This document shows positions 1 to 10,900 of a DNA stretch of 64,000 bases, piece after piece. A model generated the notes under the pieces. It saw only the letters and a list, made by a program, of their open reading frames with translations, ran no database searches and was not told the DNA's origin. The first letter of the stretch is position 1; every line of letters begins with the position of its first letter. Origin of the DNA: Defluviicoccus sp. (GTDB lineage Bacteria; Pseudomonadota; Alphaproteobacteria; Rhodospirillales; Defluviicoccaceae). Position numbers and translations under genes: made by a program. The stretch is taken from assembly GCA_029624735.1 (NCBI GenBank), contig JARSSM010000025.1, positions 1 through 64,000 of the forward strand, written 5' to 3'.

Positions 1-533
1 CCCGTGCCGTTGCCGGCGATGCGCTGCACCGCCTCGACCAGTTCGTGGTCATAGATGCGCCCATAGTCCGGGCCGGTAACGGCGCGCAGTTCAACGCGGC
101 CAGTGTCGGTCTCCAGCGTCTTGATCTGCTCGGCGCGGTTCGAGGTCAGGCCATATTGCAAATTGATGCCAGCAAGGGCGGCGGGGAGTTGGCGCAGATA
201 GGCCGCCGGGGCGCCGACCTGGGCCGCCAGCTGACCGAAGCTCCAGTGTGTCGGGGCCACCGGCGCTTCGGCCCCCGGCAGGACCAGCGACAGCCGCTCG
301 GGATCATTGCGGCTCGCCTCGACATGGATCAGCGCGGTTTCCACAACGCGGGTCCGGCTGCGCTCGGACCGATCGCGCACCGAGCGGGCTAACTCGCCCA
401 GCGACAGGAACCGCTCATCATCCGGCCTGGAAAACCACTCCGACGACACCCGGCCGACTCGCTCGCCGCGCGTGACATCCACCTTGTAACCGCCACCGAG
501 ATCGCGCCGGGCGTCGAGAACCTGCATGTTCAT
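1..533 (-). CDS. DUF932 (phage/plasmid-like) protein, 3' end cut by window edge
   Basis: This is an open frame reading leftward from ATG 533 with no stop before base 1, so only the N-terminal 177 residues are seen. The product starts MNMQVLDARRDLGGGYKVDV and continues through segments such as EWFSRPDDERFLSL and YGRIYDHELVEAVQRI. These are typical of DUF932 proteins, which are found on plasmids, phages and integrative elements. The biochemical role is unknown. It is transcribed away from the helicase/restriction operon, and its presence supports the mobile nature of this flank. Family assignment is from memory of the family's conserved segments. The rest of the gene is off-window. Confidence 0.8.
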   Translation of the reverse strand, partial: MNMQVLDARRDLGGGYKVDVTRGERVGRVSSEWFSRPDDERFLSLGELARSVRDRSERSRTRVVETALIHVEASRNDPERLSLVLPGAEAPVAPTHWSFGQLAAQVGAPAAYLRQLPAALAGINLQYGLTSNRAEQIKTLETDTGRVELRAVTGPDYGRIYDHELVEAVQRIAGNGT

Positions 534-626
534 GGGAAAATCTCCATGACGGGCGCCGAAAGCCTCTCTCTCGGCACTCCTCCCGTCACGGAAATCTGTT
601 CCGCACTCTCACTCTAACGGGGGCGT

Positions 627-645
627 TGCGGGGTCTCCCCCCGCA
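627..645. other. Small GC-rich hairpin upstream of the DUF932 gene
   Basis: TGCGGGG (627-633) pairs with CCCCGCA (639-645) across a 5-nt loop. It lies in the divergent intergenic region between the DUF932 start (533) and the ATPase start (791). There is no T-run on either side, so it is not an intrinsic terminator. It may be a leader structure or a protein-binding palindrome. Confidence 0.4.
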
Positions 646-735
646 GAAGGGGTCGGCCGAGACCACGGCTCGGACGCAGGGGAAGACCTTCCCCAACTCA
701 CTTCCGGAAAACTTGCGATACAAATCAGCGGCTCC

Positions 736-775
736 TTGACTACAAATTTGCCGAGGCAGATATTGCAAATCTGCC
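736..775 (+). promoter_or_regulatory. Putative promoter with overlapping inverted-repeat operator for the six-gene defence operon
   Basis: TTGACT (736-741) and GATATT (759-764) are separated by exactly 17 bp and read toward the ATPase gene starting at 791. An inverted repeat, GGCAGAT (755-761) and ATCTGCC (769-775) around a 7-nt spacer, covers the -10 box. That is the position expected of a repressor-binding site. No repressor gene is recognisable nearby, so the regulator is unknown. Nothing comparable is seen between the later genes, which suggests one transcript to 14402. Confidence 0.5.
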
Positions 776-790
776 GGAACCGGAGCGGGC

Positions 791-2011
791 ATGTACGAGC
801 GATTCGTTGAAAGGCGGGCGGAGGAGGCACTCGGGGACACTCCGGTCGTCTTGATCGTGGGGCCGCGTCGTGCCGGCAAGACCACGCTGGTCCGGAAGAT
901 GGGTGACGGTGATCGGACCTACAGCACGCTCGATGACCAGACCGTCCTTGAGGCTGCTCAATCTGATCCGGCTGGCTTTATCCGAGGGCTGGACCGCGCG
1001 ATTATCGACGAGATCCAACGCGCGCCGGATCTCCTGCTGGCGATCAAGAAGACAGTCGATGAAGATTATCGTCCCGGCCGTTTCCTGCTGACGGGCTCCG
1101 CCAATGTGCTGACCTTGCCGCGCGTCGCCGACAGTCTCGCTGGACGGATGGAAACGATCCGGATGCTGCCGTTGGCGCAGGCGGAAATCGCAAATCGGGC
1201 GCCGACCTTCCTGGAGCGTTTGTTCGAGGGGCGATTGCAGAGCCAGATGGAAAGCGTCGTAGGCGACGAATTGATCCAAACCGTTTTGCGGGGTGGCTTT
1301 CCCGAGGCGATTGGCCGCGAAAGCGAGCGGCGTCGGCAGGATTGGGCGCGTTCCTATCTCACCTCAATCCTGACCCGGGACCTGCGCGACATCGCCGAAA
1401 TCGAGAAGCTGACCGAACTCCCGAAATTCGTGCGGCTGCTTGCCGAGCATTCGGGGCAGCTCGTGAACTATTCCCAGCTTGCTGGCGGCATAAACGTCAA
1501 TCAGAGGACCGCCCATCGCTACGTTGGTCTGCTCGAACAGGTGTTCCTGATCGCAACCTTGCAGCCATGGTTCACCAATACGCTCAAACGAATCGTCAAG
1601 ACGCCCAAGCTGCATTTTCTGGACTCGGGGCTGCTGGCGGCTGCGCGTGGACTGACCTTCGACCGCATCAAGGCGGATCGCGGGCCGTTTGGCGCTCTGC
1701 TGGAAAGTTTCGTGTTCTCGGAGGTTCTGAAGCTGATGACAGCTTCAGATTTGCGTCTGACGCCACATCACTATCGCGACCGGGATACGCGCGAAGTCGA
1801 CATCGTGCTGGAACGCGATGACGGCATGGTCGCCGCCATCGAGGTGAAGGCTAGCGCAACAGTCAAGGCCGGCGACTTTTCAGGCCTACGAGCCTTGGCG
1901 GATGCCTGCGGAGATCGCTTCGCGTTTGGCGTGGTGCTTTACGATAGCACAGACGTCGTGTCCTTCGGCGATCGCCTGGCGGCGGCGCCGCTTTCGAGCT
2001 TGTGGGCGTGA
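791..2011 (+). CDS. AAA-family ATPase with C-terminal DUF4143 (restriction-nuclease-like) domain
   Basis: The 406-aa product has a P-loop at residues 24-32 (GPRRAGKTT), a Walker B region around RAIIDEIQRAP, and a C-terminal DUF4143 domain. The end of the protein carries a PD-(D/E)XK-like pattern: D337 in REVDIV, then E351 and K353 in AIEVKAS. Proteins of this family are common near mobile and defence loci, but their substrate is not established. A GGAG ribosome site precedes ATG 791. The gene ends 10 bp before the helicase start, making it the likely first cistron of the operon. Whether the nuclease-like triad is active here is inference. It could equally be a free-standing accessory ATPase. 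Confidence 0.85.
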   Translation: MYERFVERRAEEALGDTPVVLIVGPRRAGKTTLVRKMGDGDRTYSTLDDQTVLEAAQSDPAGFIRGLDRAIIDEIQRAPDLLLAIKKTVDEDYRPGRFLLTGSANVLTLPRVADSLAGRMETIRMLPLAQAEIANRAPTFLERLFEGRLQSQMESVVGDELIQTVLRGGFPEAIGRESERRRQDWARSYLTSILTRDLRDIAEIEKLTELPKFVRLLAEHSGQLVNYSQLAGGINVNQRTAHRYVGLLEQVFLIATLQPWFTNTLKRIVKTPKLHFLDSGLLAAARGLTFDRIKADRGPFGALLESFVFSEVLKLMTASDLRLTPHHYRDRDTREVDIVLERDDGMVAAIEVKASATVKAGDFSGLRALADACGDRFAFGVVLYDSTDVVSFGDRLAAAPLSSLWA

Positions 2012-2021
2012 GGACGCGCTG

Positions 2022-5000
2022 ATGAAAATCATCGACAACACGTCTTTGCTTCTCGGCGATGACCTCAAGGCGACGCTCGGACGTGGCGCTCGCCTCAAGA
2101 TCGCTGCTTCGTGCTTCTCGATCTATGCGTTCGAGGCGCTCCGCGCGGAGCTGTCCAAGGTGGAGAGCCTTCAATTCATCTTCACCGCGCCCACCTTTGT
2201 CCCGGTGGATGTGACGGACCGCCTACGCAAGGAACGACGCGAATTTTTCATACCCAAAGGGAGTCGGGAGCGCGGTCTCTACGGAACCGAATTCGAGATC
2301 CAGCTTCGCAATAAGCTGACGCAGCGTGCGGTCGCGCGGGAGTGCGCCGACTGGATTCGCAAGAAGGCACGCTTCAAGTCGAATACGACGAAAGCGCCGA
2401 TGCAACAGTTCGTCCACGCGGGCTCCGAAGCGGGCGATGTCGCCTATATGCCGATCAGCGGCTTCACGGCCGTCGACCTTGGTTATCAGAAAGGCGATGC
2501 CGTCTCCAACCTGGTCACGCGCATCGACGACGCCGCGCATACCCAAGTCTACCTGCAACTGTTCAATCAGATCTGGAACGACGAGGATAAGGTCAGCGAT
2601 GTCACCGCCGCCATTTGCGACCACATCGAGTCGGTCTACCAGGAGAACTCGCCCGAGCGGATTTACTTCCACATCCTCTACAATCTCTTCCAGGATTTTC
2701 TCGAAGAGGTCGATCAGGATGCCCTGCCTAACGACTTGACGGGTTACAAGGACAGTCTCGTCTGGAACAAGCTGTTTAACTACCAGCGGGATGCCGCGAC
2801 AGGGATCATCAACAAGCTGGAAATGCACAACGGCTGCATTCTGGCGGATAGCGTCGGCTTGGGTAAGACCTTCACGGCGCTTGCGGTGATCAAGTATTAC
2901 GAACTGCGCAATCGGTCGGTTCTGGTGCTGTGCCCGAAGAAGCTCGCGGACAATTGGCGCAACTACAACACCAACCTGACGACAAACATCTTCGCGAAGG
3001 ACCGCTTCAACTATGATGTCCTGAGCCATACCGATCTCTCGCGCACATCGGGCGAGTCCTTTGGCATCCCGCTGAACCGCGTCAACTGGGGCAATTACGA
3101 TCTCGTCGTCATCGACGAGTCGCACAACTTCCGGAACAACGACGTCTACAAGGACCGGGAGACCCGCTACCAGAAGCTGATGAACAAGGTCATCCGCGCC
3201 GGTGTGAAGACCAAGGTTCTGATGCTGTCGGCGACGCCGGTCAACAACCGGTTCAACGACCTGCGCAATCAGCTCGCGCTGGCCTATGAGGGGGATTCCG
3301 AGAACCTCAGCCGCAAGCTGAAAACCAAGACCGGGATCGAGGAGATTTTCCGGCGCGCTCAGAAAGCGTTCAACGCCTGGTCGGAATTGCCACCGCAGGA
3401 ACGAACAGCGGCTGCGATCCTGAAGGCCCTTGACTTCGACTTCTTCGAAATGCTCGACGCGGTGACCATCGCCCGGTCGCGCAAGCACATCGAAACCTTC
3501 TACGACACAAAGGATATCGGCAAATTCCCGCAGCGCCGAAAGCCTCTGTCATACCAGTGCCCGATCACCCATCGCTCCGACGTGCTCGGCCTCAACGACA
3601 TTTTCGCCAACCTCTCGGTGCTCAAGCTCGCAGTCTACGCGCCGATCAGCTACATCCTGCCAAGTCGGCTTCGGAAGTACGAAGAAATCTACGACACCCA
3701 GGTTGAGGGCGGCCGCGGCAAGCTGCGTCAGGCTGACCGCGAGCGGAGCCTCCAGGCTCTGATGACGACCAACCTTCTCAAGCGGCTGGAAAGCTCGGTC
3801 GAAGCCTTTCGGCTCACATTGCGCGCGCTGAGCGGCAACATCGCGCAGACGCTTCAGGCGATCGAGACCTACGAGCGCACGGGCGCCGCCGCGAGCGTCA
3901 CCGACCATCTCGGAGATCCGAGCTTCGATCCCGACGACGAAGATCTTGGCGGCCTCGACGAGTTCACGGTCGGCAAGAAGATTCAGATCAGCCTTGCGGA
4001 CATGGACCTGCCGTCGTGGAAGCACGACCTTGGCGCAGACCTCGCGTTGATCCGCGACCTTATCGTCTCGATGGACAAGGTCGGGCCAGAGGATGACGCG
4101 AAGCTTCAGCATCTGAAAACTCTCATCTCCCGCAAAGTCGATGGCCCGCTCAATCCCGGCAACAGGAAGGTCATCATCTTCACGGCCTTCGCGGACACGG
4201 CCAAGTACCTCTATGCCAACCTGGCCGCGGCGTTCCTCCAGTCGCACGGCCTGCACAGCGGCATGGTGACCGGCTCCGACGCGCCTAAGAGTACGCTGAA
4301 AAAGACCTATGACTTTCAGTCTTTGCTGACGCTCTTCTCGCCAAGGTCAAAGGACAAGCAGTTGATCCTGCCAAACGAGGCTGGCGAGATCGACATCCTG
4401 ATCGGGACGGACTGCATTTCCGAAGGGCAGAATCTTCAGGACTGCGACTATCTGATCAACTACGACATCCACTGGAACCCGGTGCGCATCATCCAGCGCT
4501 TCGGCCGCATCGACCGTATCGGGTCGCCCAATGCGCAAATCCAGCTCGTCAACTACTGGCCCGAAATCTCGCTGGACGAATACATCAATCTCAAGGAACG
4601 CGTCGAAAACCGCATGATGATCGCCGACGTCACGGCGACCGGTGATGACAATGTGCTGACCGCCAAGAGCAGCGACATCGCTTACCGGAAGGAACAGCTC
4701 AAGCGCCTCCAGGAGGAGGTGATCGAGCTGGAGGATGTGCGGGCCGGGGTCTCCATCACCGACCTCGGCCTCAACGATTTTCGCATGGACCTCTTGAACC
4801 ACATCAAGGAACACGGCGACCTTGAGCATTTGCCTAACGGCATGCATGCGGTGGTGCCAGCGCAGTCGGCGCTGGGATTGAAGCCAGGCGTGATCTTCGC
4901 GCTCAAGAACATCCACGACAGCGTGAACATCAATCAGCAGAACCGGCTGCACCCCTATTACCTCGTCTATGTCGGTCACGACGGTGGGGTCATCATCGAC

Positions 5001-5294
5001 CATACCGAAGTGAAGCGCTTGCTCGATCTGATCCGCACGAGCTGCAAGGGGCAGGCGGAACCGATCCGGGCGGTCTGCCAGCTGTTCAATGCGCGGACGC
5101 AGGACGGTCGCAAGATGGAGCAGTGTTCCGCGCTCTTGAGCGCCGCGATCCGCTCGATGATCGAGGTCAAGGAAGAGAAGGACATCGATAGCCTGTTCAG
5201 CGGCGGCCGGACCACGGCGCTGGTCCACACGATTGCGGGCATCGACGATTTCGAGCTGGTCGCTTTCCTCGTGATCGAGGAGGCGGCCACATGA
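2022..5294 (+). CDS. SNF2-type superfamily II helicase with degenerate PLD-like N-terminal domain
   Basis: The 1090-aa product carries helicase motifs: Walker A GLGKT (residues 279-283), DESH (365-368), MLSATPVNN (motif III), and motif VI QRFGRIDRIGS (825-835). The N-terminal 200 residues resemble the phospholipase-D-like domain often fused to such helicases, for example SGFTAVDLGY followed by VYLQLFNQIWND. However, the HxK nuclease signature is replaced by FVHAG, so that domain is probably catalytically dead. ATG 2022 is preferred over an upstream in-frame start at 1902 because 1902 lies inside the preceding gene and the product aligns from MKIIDN. It overlaps the DUF4391 gene by ATGA. Likely role: DNA translocase of the defence operon. 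Confidence 0.85.
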   Translation: MKIIDNTSLLLGDDLKATLGRGARLKIAASCFSIYAFEALRAELSKVESLQFIFTAPTFVPVDVTDRLRKERREFFIPKGSRERGLYGTEFEIQLRNKLTQRAVARECADWIRKKARFKSNTTKAPMQQFVHAGSEAGDVAYMPISGFTAVDLGYQKGDAVSNLVTRIDDAAHTQVYLQLFNQIWNDEDKVSDVTAAICDHIESVYQENSPERIYFHILYNLFQDFLEEVDQDALPNDLTGYKDSLVWNKLFNYQRDAATGIINKLEMHNGCILADSVGLGKTFTALAVIKYYELRNRSVLVLCPKKLADNWRNYNTNLTTNIFAKDRFNYDVLSHTDLSRTSGESFGIPLNRVNWGNYDLVVIDESHNFRNNDVYKDRETRYQKLMNKVIRAGVKTKVLMLSATPVNNRFNDLRNQLALAYEGDSENLSRKLKTKTGIEEIFRRAQKAFNAWSELPPQERTAAAILKALDFDFFEMLDAVTIARSRKHIETFYDTKDIGKFPQRRKPLSYQCPITHRSDVLGLNDIFANLSVLKLAVYAPISYILPSRLRKYEEIYDTQVEGGRGKLRQADRERSLQALMTTNLLKRLESSVEAFRLTLRALSGNIAQTLQAIETYERTGAAASVTDHLGDPSFDPDDEDLGGLDEFTVGKKIQISLADMDLPSWKHDLGADLALIRDLIVSMDKVGPEDDAKLQHLKTLISRKVDGPLNPGNRKVIIFTAFADTAKYLYANLAAAFLQSHGLHSGMVTGSDAPKSTLKKTYDFQSLLTLFSPRSKDKQLILPNEAGEIDILIGTDCISEGQNLQDCDYLINYDIHWNPVRIIQRFGRIDRIGSPNAQIQLVNYWPEISLDEYINLKERVENRMMIADVTATGDDNVLTAKSSDIAYRKEQLKRLQEEVIELEDVRAGVSITDLGLNDFRMDLLNHIKEHGDLEHLPNGMHAVVPAQSALGLKPGVIFALKNIHDSVNINQQNRLHPYYLVYVGHDGGVIIDHTEVKRLLDLIRTSCKGQAEPIRAVCQLFNARTQDGRKMEQCSALLSAAIRSMIEVKEEKDIDSLFSGGRTTALVHTIAGIDDFELVAFLVIEEAAT

Positions 5295-5998
5295 CGGCAG
5301 CCTTCTTCGACTATCCCAAGGCGGCCTCATTCGGTCGTGTCGTCCCCAAAAACCGGATCTATGAGCACGCCGGCGCCGGCACAGCGCTTCGGGACCTGTT
5401 CGTCACCCAGGTCGATCAGATCGTCTGGAAATACAAGCTCGCGCCGGAAACGACGAACCTCGCGGCGACGAAGGCCGTCAGCGAAATCCAGGTGTTCGGC
5501 ATCAGCCTGCGCACCGGCAAGCTCGACGACGACGTGTTGCGGGCCATCGATCGCGCAATTCCGTTCCCTTTGATCTTCGAACTCAGCTGGTCCGGGAAGC
5601 GCAAGGCGGTGGGCGCCTTCAAGCGGCCGAGCGAGGCGGACGCCACTAAGTGGGTTGTCAGTGCGTATTTTGCCACCGATTGGGCGCCAGACGATGCGCC
5701 GCGTCGGCCGCTGCCGGTCGCGCTCAATCTCGGCGGCCTCTACGACGCCCTCATCACGGCGCTGATGCCAGAGGTCGCCGCCGAAGCGGATCACACCGGC
5801 GAGGACATCCAGACACGCGTGGCGCGGATGGAGGCGATCCGGTCCAAGGCGCGGGAGGTGGACCGGATCAAGGCCCGCCTGGCTCGCGAGAAGCAGTTCA
5901 ACAAGCGCGTGGCGATCAATGCCGAGCTGCGCGCCGCACGGCAGGAACTGGAGCGCCTATCCGGCGCCGCTCCCGTCGGTGCCACGACGAATGAGTAA
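5291..5998 (+). CDS. DUF4391 domain protein
   Basis: The 235-aa product has the DUF4391 pattern: VPKNRIYEHAG near the start, then VDQIVWKYKLAPETTNL, SEIQVFGISL and IDRAIPFPLIFEL. The C-terminal 60 residues are highly charged and likely form a coiled coil (REVDRIKARLAREKQFNKR). DUF4391 has no established biochemical function that I know of. It is typically found beside SNF2-type helicases and Type III methyltransferases, as here. Start ATG 5291 overlaps the helicase stop (ATGA), implying translational coupling and suggesting a stable partner protein of the helicase. It could act as an adaptor between the helicase and the Mod-Res enzyme, but this is inference. Confidence 0.85.
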   Translation: MTAAFFDYPKAASFGRVVPKNRIYEHAGAGTALRDLFVTQVDQIVWKYKLAPETTNLAATKAVSEIQVFGISLRTGKLDDDVLRAIDRAIPFPLIFELSWSGKRKAVGAFKRPSEADATKWVVSAYFATDWAPDDAPRRPLPVALNLGGLYDALITALMPEVAAEADHTGEDIQTRVARMEAIRSKAREVDRIKARLAREKQFNKRVAINAELRAARQELERLSGAAPVGATTNE

Positions 5999-6008
5999 GG
6001 GAATGACG

Positions 6009-7982
6009 ATGGAAAAGCTAAAGATGCACAGCCCTGACCTGAGCCAGGAGAACATCGCGAAGATCCGCGACCTGTTCCCCGGCTGCGTGACGGAGGCGCG
6101 CGACGAGGCGACGGGGCAGCTGCGTCTGGCAGTGGACTTCGATCAACTGCGTCAGGAGTTGAGCGACCATATCGTTGAAGGACCGCATGAGCGTTATCGG
6201 TTGGACTGGCCCGGTAAGCGGGAAGCGTTGGCCGTAGCGAACGCCCCAATCAACAAGGCACTCCGCCCCGTTCCGGACGAGAGCTTTCAGTTCGAAGCGA
6301 CCAAGAACCTGTTTATCGAAGGCGATAACCTTGAAGCACTCAAGCTCATCCAGGACACTTATCTTGGACAGATCAAGCTGATCTACGTCGATCCTCCCTA
6401 CAACACCGGAAAGGATTTCATCTACCGCGACAGCTTTGCCGCAGATCAGAATACCCATGAAATTGCCTCAGGCGAACGAAGCGAAGAAGGCGCACGCCTG
6501 GTTTCGAACCCTGAGGGCAATGGTCGTTTTCACTCTAACTGGCTTACCATGATCGCGCCACGCCTCAGGCTGGCCAAGAACCTTTTGAAGCTTGATGGGG
6601 CAATCTTCGTATCCTGCGATGAGGGTGAACAGCCGCGGCTACGTCTGATCATGGACGAGATTTTCGGTCAGTCCAACTTCGTCGCCGACATGGTTTGGGC
6701 GGCCGGGCGCAAGAACGATTCGCGGCTGGTTTCGGTCTCGCACGAATACATCGTTTGCTACGCACGCGATTCAGAATACCTGCGCGAGAACGGGGTGACT
6801 TGGCGGCAGCGCAAAAAGGGTCTGGACGAAATCTATGCGCAATATGAGCGGCTAAAACGCCAACACGGAAACAACTTCAAGGCGATGACGGAGGGAATGA
6901 AAGATTGGTATCGGTCGCTGGCCGATAGCCATCCTTCGAAATCCCACAAGCATTATGCGCACGTTGATGGGCGAGGTATCTATTTCCCGGATAATATTTC
7001 TTGGCCGGGGGGTGGCGGTCCAAAGTATGAGGTGCTTCATCCAAGTACCAAAAGACCAGTGAAGGTGCCCTCACGCGGCTGGATGACAAGCGATCCGAAG
7101 CGCATGCAGGAGTGGATCGATGACGACCGTGTTCATTTCGGGGACGATGAAAATTCAGTGCCTTGCATCAAAAGCTATTTGAAGGACAAGGAGGTCCAGA
7201 CGCCATATAGCGTGTTCTACCAAGACGGCCGCGCCGCCTCGAAACGCTTGCGGGCGCTTATGGGCGGTGACCTTTTCGACTTTCCCAAGGACGAGTTGGT
7301 TCTCCAGGAGGTCATCGAGATGATGACCGATAACAGCGATATCATACTCGATTTTTTCGCGGGGTCGTCGACTACGGCGCATTCGGTGATGCTTCAGAAT
7401 GCGAAAGACGGCGCTAATCGTAAATTTATCATGGTCCAGCTGAATGAGGCGACGGCTGAGGACTCGGAGGCATACAAGGCCGGCTTCAAGACGATTCCAG
7501 AGGTCAGTCGCGAACGCATACGCCGCGCAGGCAAGCAGGTGCTTGACGGCGAATGCCACGTAAAATGGAACCGGGATGTCGGCTTCCGGGTCCTCAAGGT
7601 CGATACGTCCAATATGCAGGACGTCTACTATCGCCCGGACCAGGTCGATCAGAGGGACCTGCTCACCGCCGTCGATAACATAAAGCCCGACCGTACCCCT
7701 GAGGACCTGCTGTTCCAGGTGCTCGTTGATTGGGGTGTGGATCTGACGCTGCAGATCCGACGCAAGACGATACACGGCAAGACCGTGTTCTTCGTGGACG
7801 GAAATGCGCTGGCAGCCTGCTTTGAGACCGGGGTGACGGAGGAACTCGTGAAGGAGCTTGCCGGCCGCGAGCCGCTGCGCGTCGTGTTCCGCGACAATGG
7901 TTTCGTGTCCGACGCCGTGAAGATTAACGTCGAGCAGGTCTTCCGCCAGGTCTCTCCCGGCACCGACGTCAAGTCGATCTGA
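6009..7982 (+). CDS. mod: Type III restriction-modification DNA methyltransferase (Mod)
   Basis: The 657-aa product is a beta-class amino-methyltransferase. DPPY (residues 128-131, motif IV) precedes the SAM-binding DFFAGS (448-453, motif I), the order typical of Type III Mod subunits. The segment between these motifs should hold the target recognition domain. ATG 6009 is chosen because AAGGGA sits 6 bp upstream; ATG 6003 and ATG 5991 are in frame alternatives, the latter inside the DUF4391 gene. Mod would methylate N6-adenine in an asymmetric site and supply site specificity to Res, whose gene begins 10 bp downstream. The central part (roughly 6700-7200) is noticeably AT-richer than its flanks, as expected of an exchanged recognition domain. 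Confidence 0.93.
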   Translation: MEKLKMHSPDLSQENIAKIRDLFPGCVTEARDEATGQLRLAVDFDQLRQELSDHIVEGPHERYRLDWPGKREALAVANAPINKALRPVPDESFQFEATKNLFIEGDNLEALKLIQDTYLGQIKLIYVDPPYNTGKDFIYRDSFAADQNTHEIASGERSEEGARLVSNPEGNGRFHSNWLTMIAPRLRLAKNLLKLDGAIFVSCDEGEQPRLRLIMDEIFGQSNFVADMVWAAGRKNDSRLVSVSHEYIVCYARDSEYLRENGVTWRQRKKGLDEIYAQYERLKRQHGNNFKAMTEGMKDWYRSLADSHPSKSHKHYAHVDGRGIYFPDNISWPGGGGPKYEVLHPSTKRPVKVPSRGWMTSDPKRMQEWIDDDRVHFGDDENSVPCIKSYLKDKEVQTPYSVFYQDGRAASKRLRALMGGDLFDFPKDELVLQEVIEMMTDNSDIILDFFAGSSTTAHSVMLQNAKDGANRKFIMVQLNEATAEDSEAYKAGFKTIPEVSRERIRRAGKQVLDGECHVKWNRDVGFRVLKVDTSNMQDVYYRPDQVDQRDLLTAVDNIKPDRTPEDLLFQVLVDWGVDLTLQIRRKTIHGKTVFFVDGNALAACFETGVTEELVKELAGREPLRVVFRDNGFVSDAVKINVEQVFRQVSPGTDVKSI

Positions 7983-7992
7983 GGGGGCGACC

Positions 7993-10900
7993 GTGAAGCT
8001 GAAATTCAAGGTCCAACCCTACCAGACGCAGGCGGTGACCGCGGTCGTGGACTGCTTCGCCGGGCAGCCGATGTCGAACGGTATCACCTACCGGATCGAT
8101 CCCGGCCGGAAGGCGCAGACAAGCGCCTTCGAGGAAGGGTTCAAGAACGCCGATCTGGCGCTGACCGAGCTTCAGGTGCTTGCCAACATCAAGGATGTCC
8201 AGAGTCGCCAGAACCTGCCCGTTTCCGACAAGCTGGTCGCCAACGCTGGCTGCCGGATCAACCTCGACATCGAGATGGAGACGGGGACCGGCAAGACCTA
8301 TTGCTACATCAAGACGATCTTTGAGATGAACAAGCGCTACGGCTGGTCGAAGTTCATCATCATGGTGCCGTCGATCGCCATCCGCGAGGGCGTCCACAAG
8401 TCGCTGCAGATCACCGCCGACCATTTCACCGAGAGCTACGGAAAGAAGGCGCGCTTCTTCATCTACAATTCCAAGCGGCTGCACGAGCTGGAGAGCTTCT
8501 CGTCGGACGCCGGCATCAATGTGATGGTCATCAACATCCAGGCGTTCGCGGCCCGCGGCGCCGACAATCGACGCATCTACGAGGAGCTGGACGACTTCCA
8601 GTCGCGCAAGCCCATCGACGTGATCGCCAGCAACCGGCCGATCCTGATCCTCGATGAGCCGCAGAAGATGGAGGGCGCGGCCACGATGGAGGCGCTGCCG
8701 AAGTTCAAGCCGCTTATGATCCTGCGCTATTCGGCCACCCACAAGACGCAGCATAACCGCGTTCACCGGCTCGATGCGCTCGACGCCTATAACCAGAAGC
8801 TGGTGAAGAAGATCGCGGTCCGGGGCATCCAGACGCGCGGGCTCGCCGGCACCAACGCCTACCTCTATCTGGAGGGAATCGAGATCTCGAAGAAGGCGCC
8901 GGTGGCGCGGATAGAGATCGAGGTGAAACTCGCGAGTGGCGAGATCAAGCGTCAGCTCAAACGATTGGAGTTCCGCGACGACCTGTTCGCAAAGTCCGAA
9001 GAACTGGACCAGTACCGCGACGGCTTCACCATTTCCCAGATCGATGCGCGCAACGACACGGTCGAGTTCACCAATGGCGTGGTGCTGCGCGCCGGAGAGG
9101 CAACGGGCGACGTGTCCGAGCGCGACATCCGGCGCATCCAGATGCGCGAGACGATCAAGGCGCATCTCGACAAGGAGAAGCAGCTCTTCGCGCAGGGCAT
9201 CAAGGTGCTGTCGTTGTTCTTCATCGACGAGGTGGTGAAGTACCGCGACTATGCGCAGCCTGACGAGAAGGGCGAGTATGCCCGCGTGTTCGAGGAGGAG
9301 TACGAGCTTCTCAAGGCGGAGTATCTGGCTGAGTTGGCGATCGATAACGAAGCCTACCGCAAGCACCTGTCGGGCATCGATGCGGCCAAGACGCACAACG
9401 GTTATTTCGCGATCGACAAGAAGACCAACCGGCTGAAGGATCCCGCCGTCGGGGCGAGGTCAGTCGATTCAGACGACGTGGACGCCTACGACCTGATCCT
9501 GAAGGACAAGGAACGGCTGCTGTCCTTCGCAGAGCCGACGCGGTTCATCTTCTCGCACTCCGCGCTGCGTGAAGGGTGGGACAGTCCCAACGTCTTCGTC
9601 ATGTGCATGCTCAAGCACAGCGACAATACCGTTTCGCGGCGCCAGGAAGTGGGCCGCGGGCTGCGGCTGTCGGTCGATCAGAACGGCGATCGCATGGACA
9701 ACCCGGCAGTGGTCCACGATATCAACGTGCTGACCGTTGTCGCGAGCGAGAGCTACAAGAACTTCGTCGCCGGCCTACAGAAGGAAATCGCCGACACGCT
9801 GACCTCTCGGCCGCGCAAGGCGAGCGAGGCGTATTTCACCGGAAAAACGATCAGTACAGATACAGGCTCGATCGAGATCACGCCGGCCATGGCGAAGCAG
9901 ATCTACCGCTACCTCGTGAAGAACGACTACTCCGACGACACGGATCAGATCACTAGCGCTTACCATCAGGCGAAGGAATCCGGAAGTTTGGCGGCTTTGC
10001 CGGACGAGCTGAAGGCGCACGCCGATCAGATCTTCCAGATCATCGACAGCGTATTCAGCGACGCGCAGCTGCCGAAGGTGGAGGACGGCCGCAAGCCGAA
10101 GACCAATCCGCTCAATGAGAATTTCGAGAAGAAAGAGTTCCAGGAGCTCTGGCGACGCATCAATCAGAAGGCCGTCTATCGGGTCGAATTCGACTCCGAC
10201 GAGTTGGTTCGCAAATGCGTGAGCGCGCTCGATAGTCAGCTTCGCGTGACGCCGCTCCAGTACACGGTCCAGACCGGCATCCAGGGCGACGGGCTGACCG
10301 ATGAGCAGCTCAAGGCGGGTGATGGGTTTGCCCTTACAGGCTCAACGACCGAGCGCGGAGGATCAGTCCATTCGCTCGTGAAATATGACCTCCTCGGGAA
10401 GATCGCCGAAAACACGGAACTCACGCGCAAAACCGCAGCCGAGATTTTGACGGGCATCCAGGCCAGCGTGTTCGGACAGTTCAAGGAGAACCCCGAGCAC
10501 TTCATCGCCGAGGCATCGCGGATCATCGCCGAGCAGAAGGCGACGATGGTCATCGAGCGGCTGGCCTATGACGGGCTGTCCGAACGCTACGACGTCGACA
10601 TTTTCACCGCGAACCAGACCGGCCAGGACTTTTCCAAGGCGTCGGCCAAGCTCAAGCGGCACGTCTACGACTACGTGGTCACCGACTCCGAAATCGAGCG
10701 CAAATTCGCAGACCAGCTCGACGTTGCGAGTGAGGTCGTGGTTTACGCCAAGCTGCCGCGCGGCTTTCTGATCCCGACACCAGTGGGCGACTATAACCCC
10801 GACTGGGCGATTTCCTTCAAGGAGGGACGCGTTAAGCACATCTACTTCGTCGCGGAGACCAAGGGCACCATGTCCACGATGAAGCTCCGCGAGATCGAGA

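Noticed and set aside
2223-3488. Long reverse-strand open frame of 421 codons opposite the SNF2-type helicase
   Set aside because: It is a shadow frame produced by codon bias; the plus-strand frame carries all helicase motifs.
7969-9396. Reverse-strand open frame of 475 codons opposite res
   Set aside because: No recognisable family, and the opposite strand encodes the ordered Res helicase motifs.
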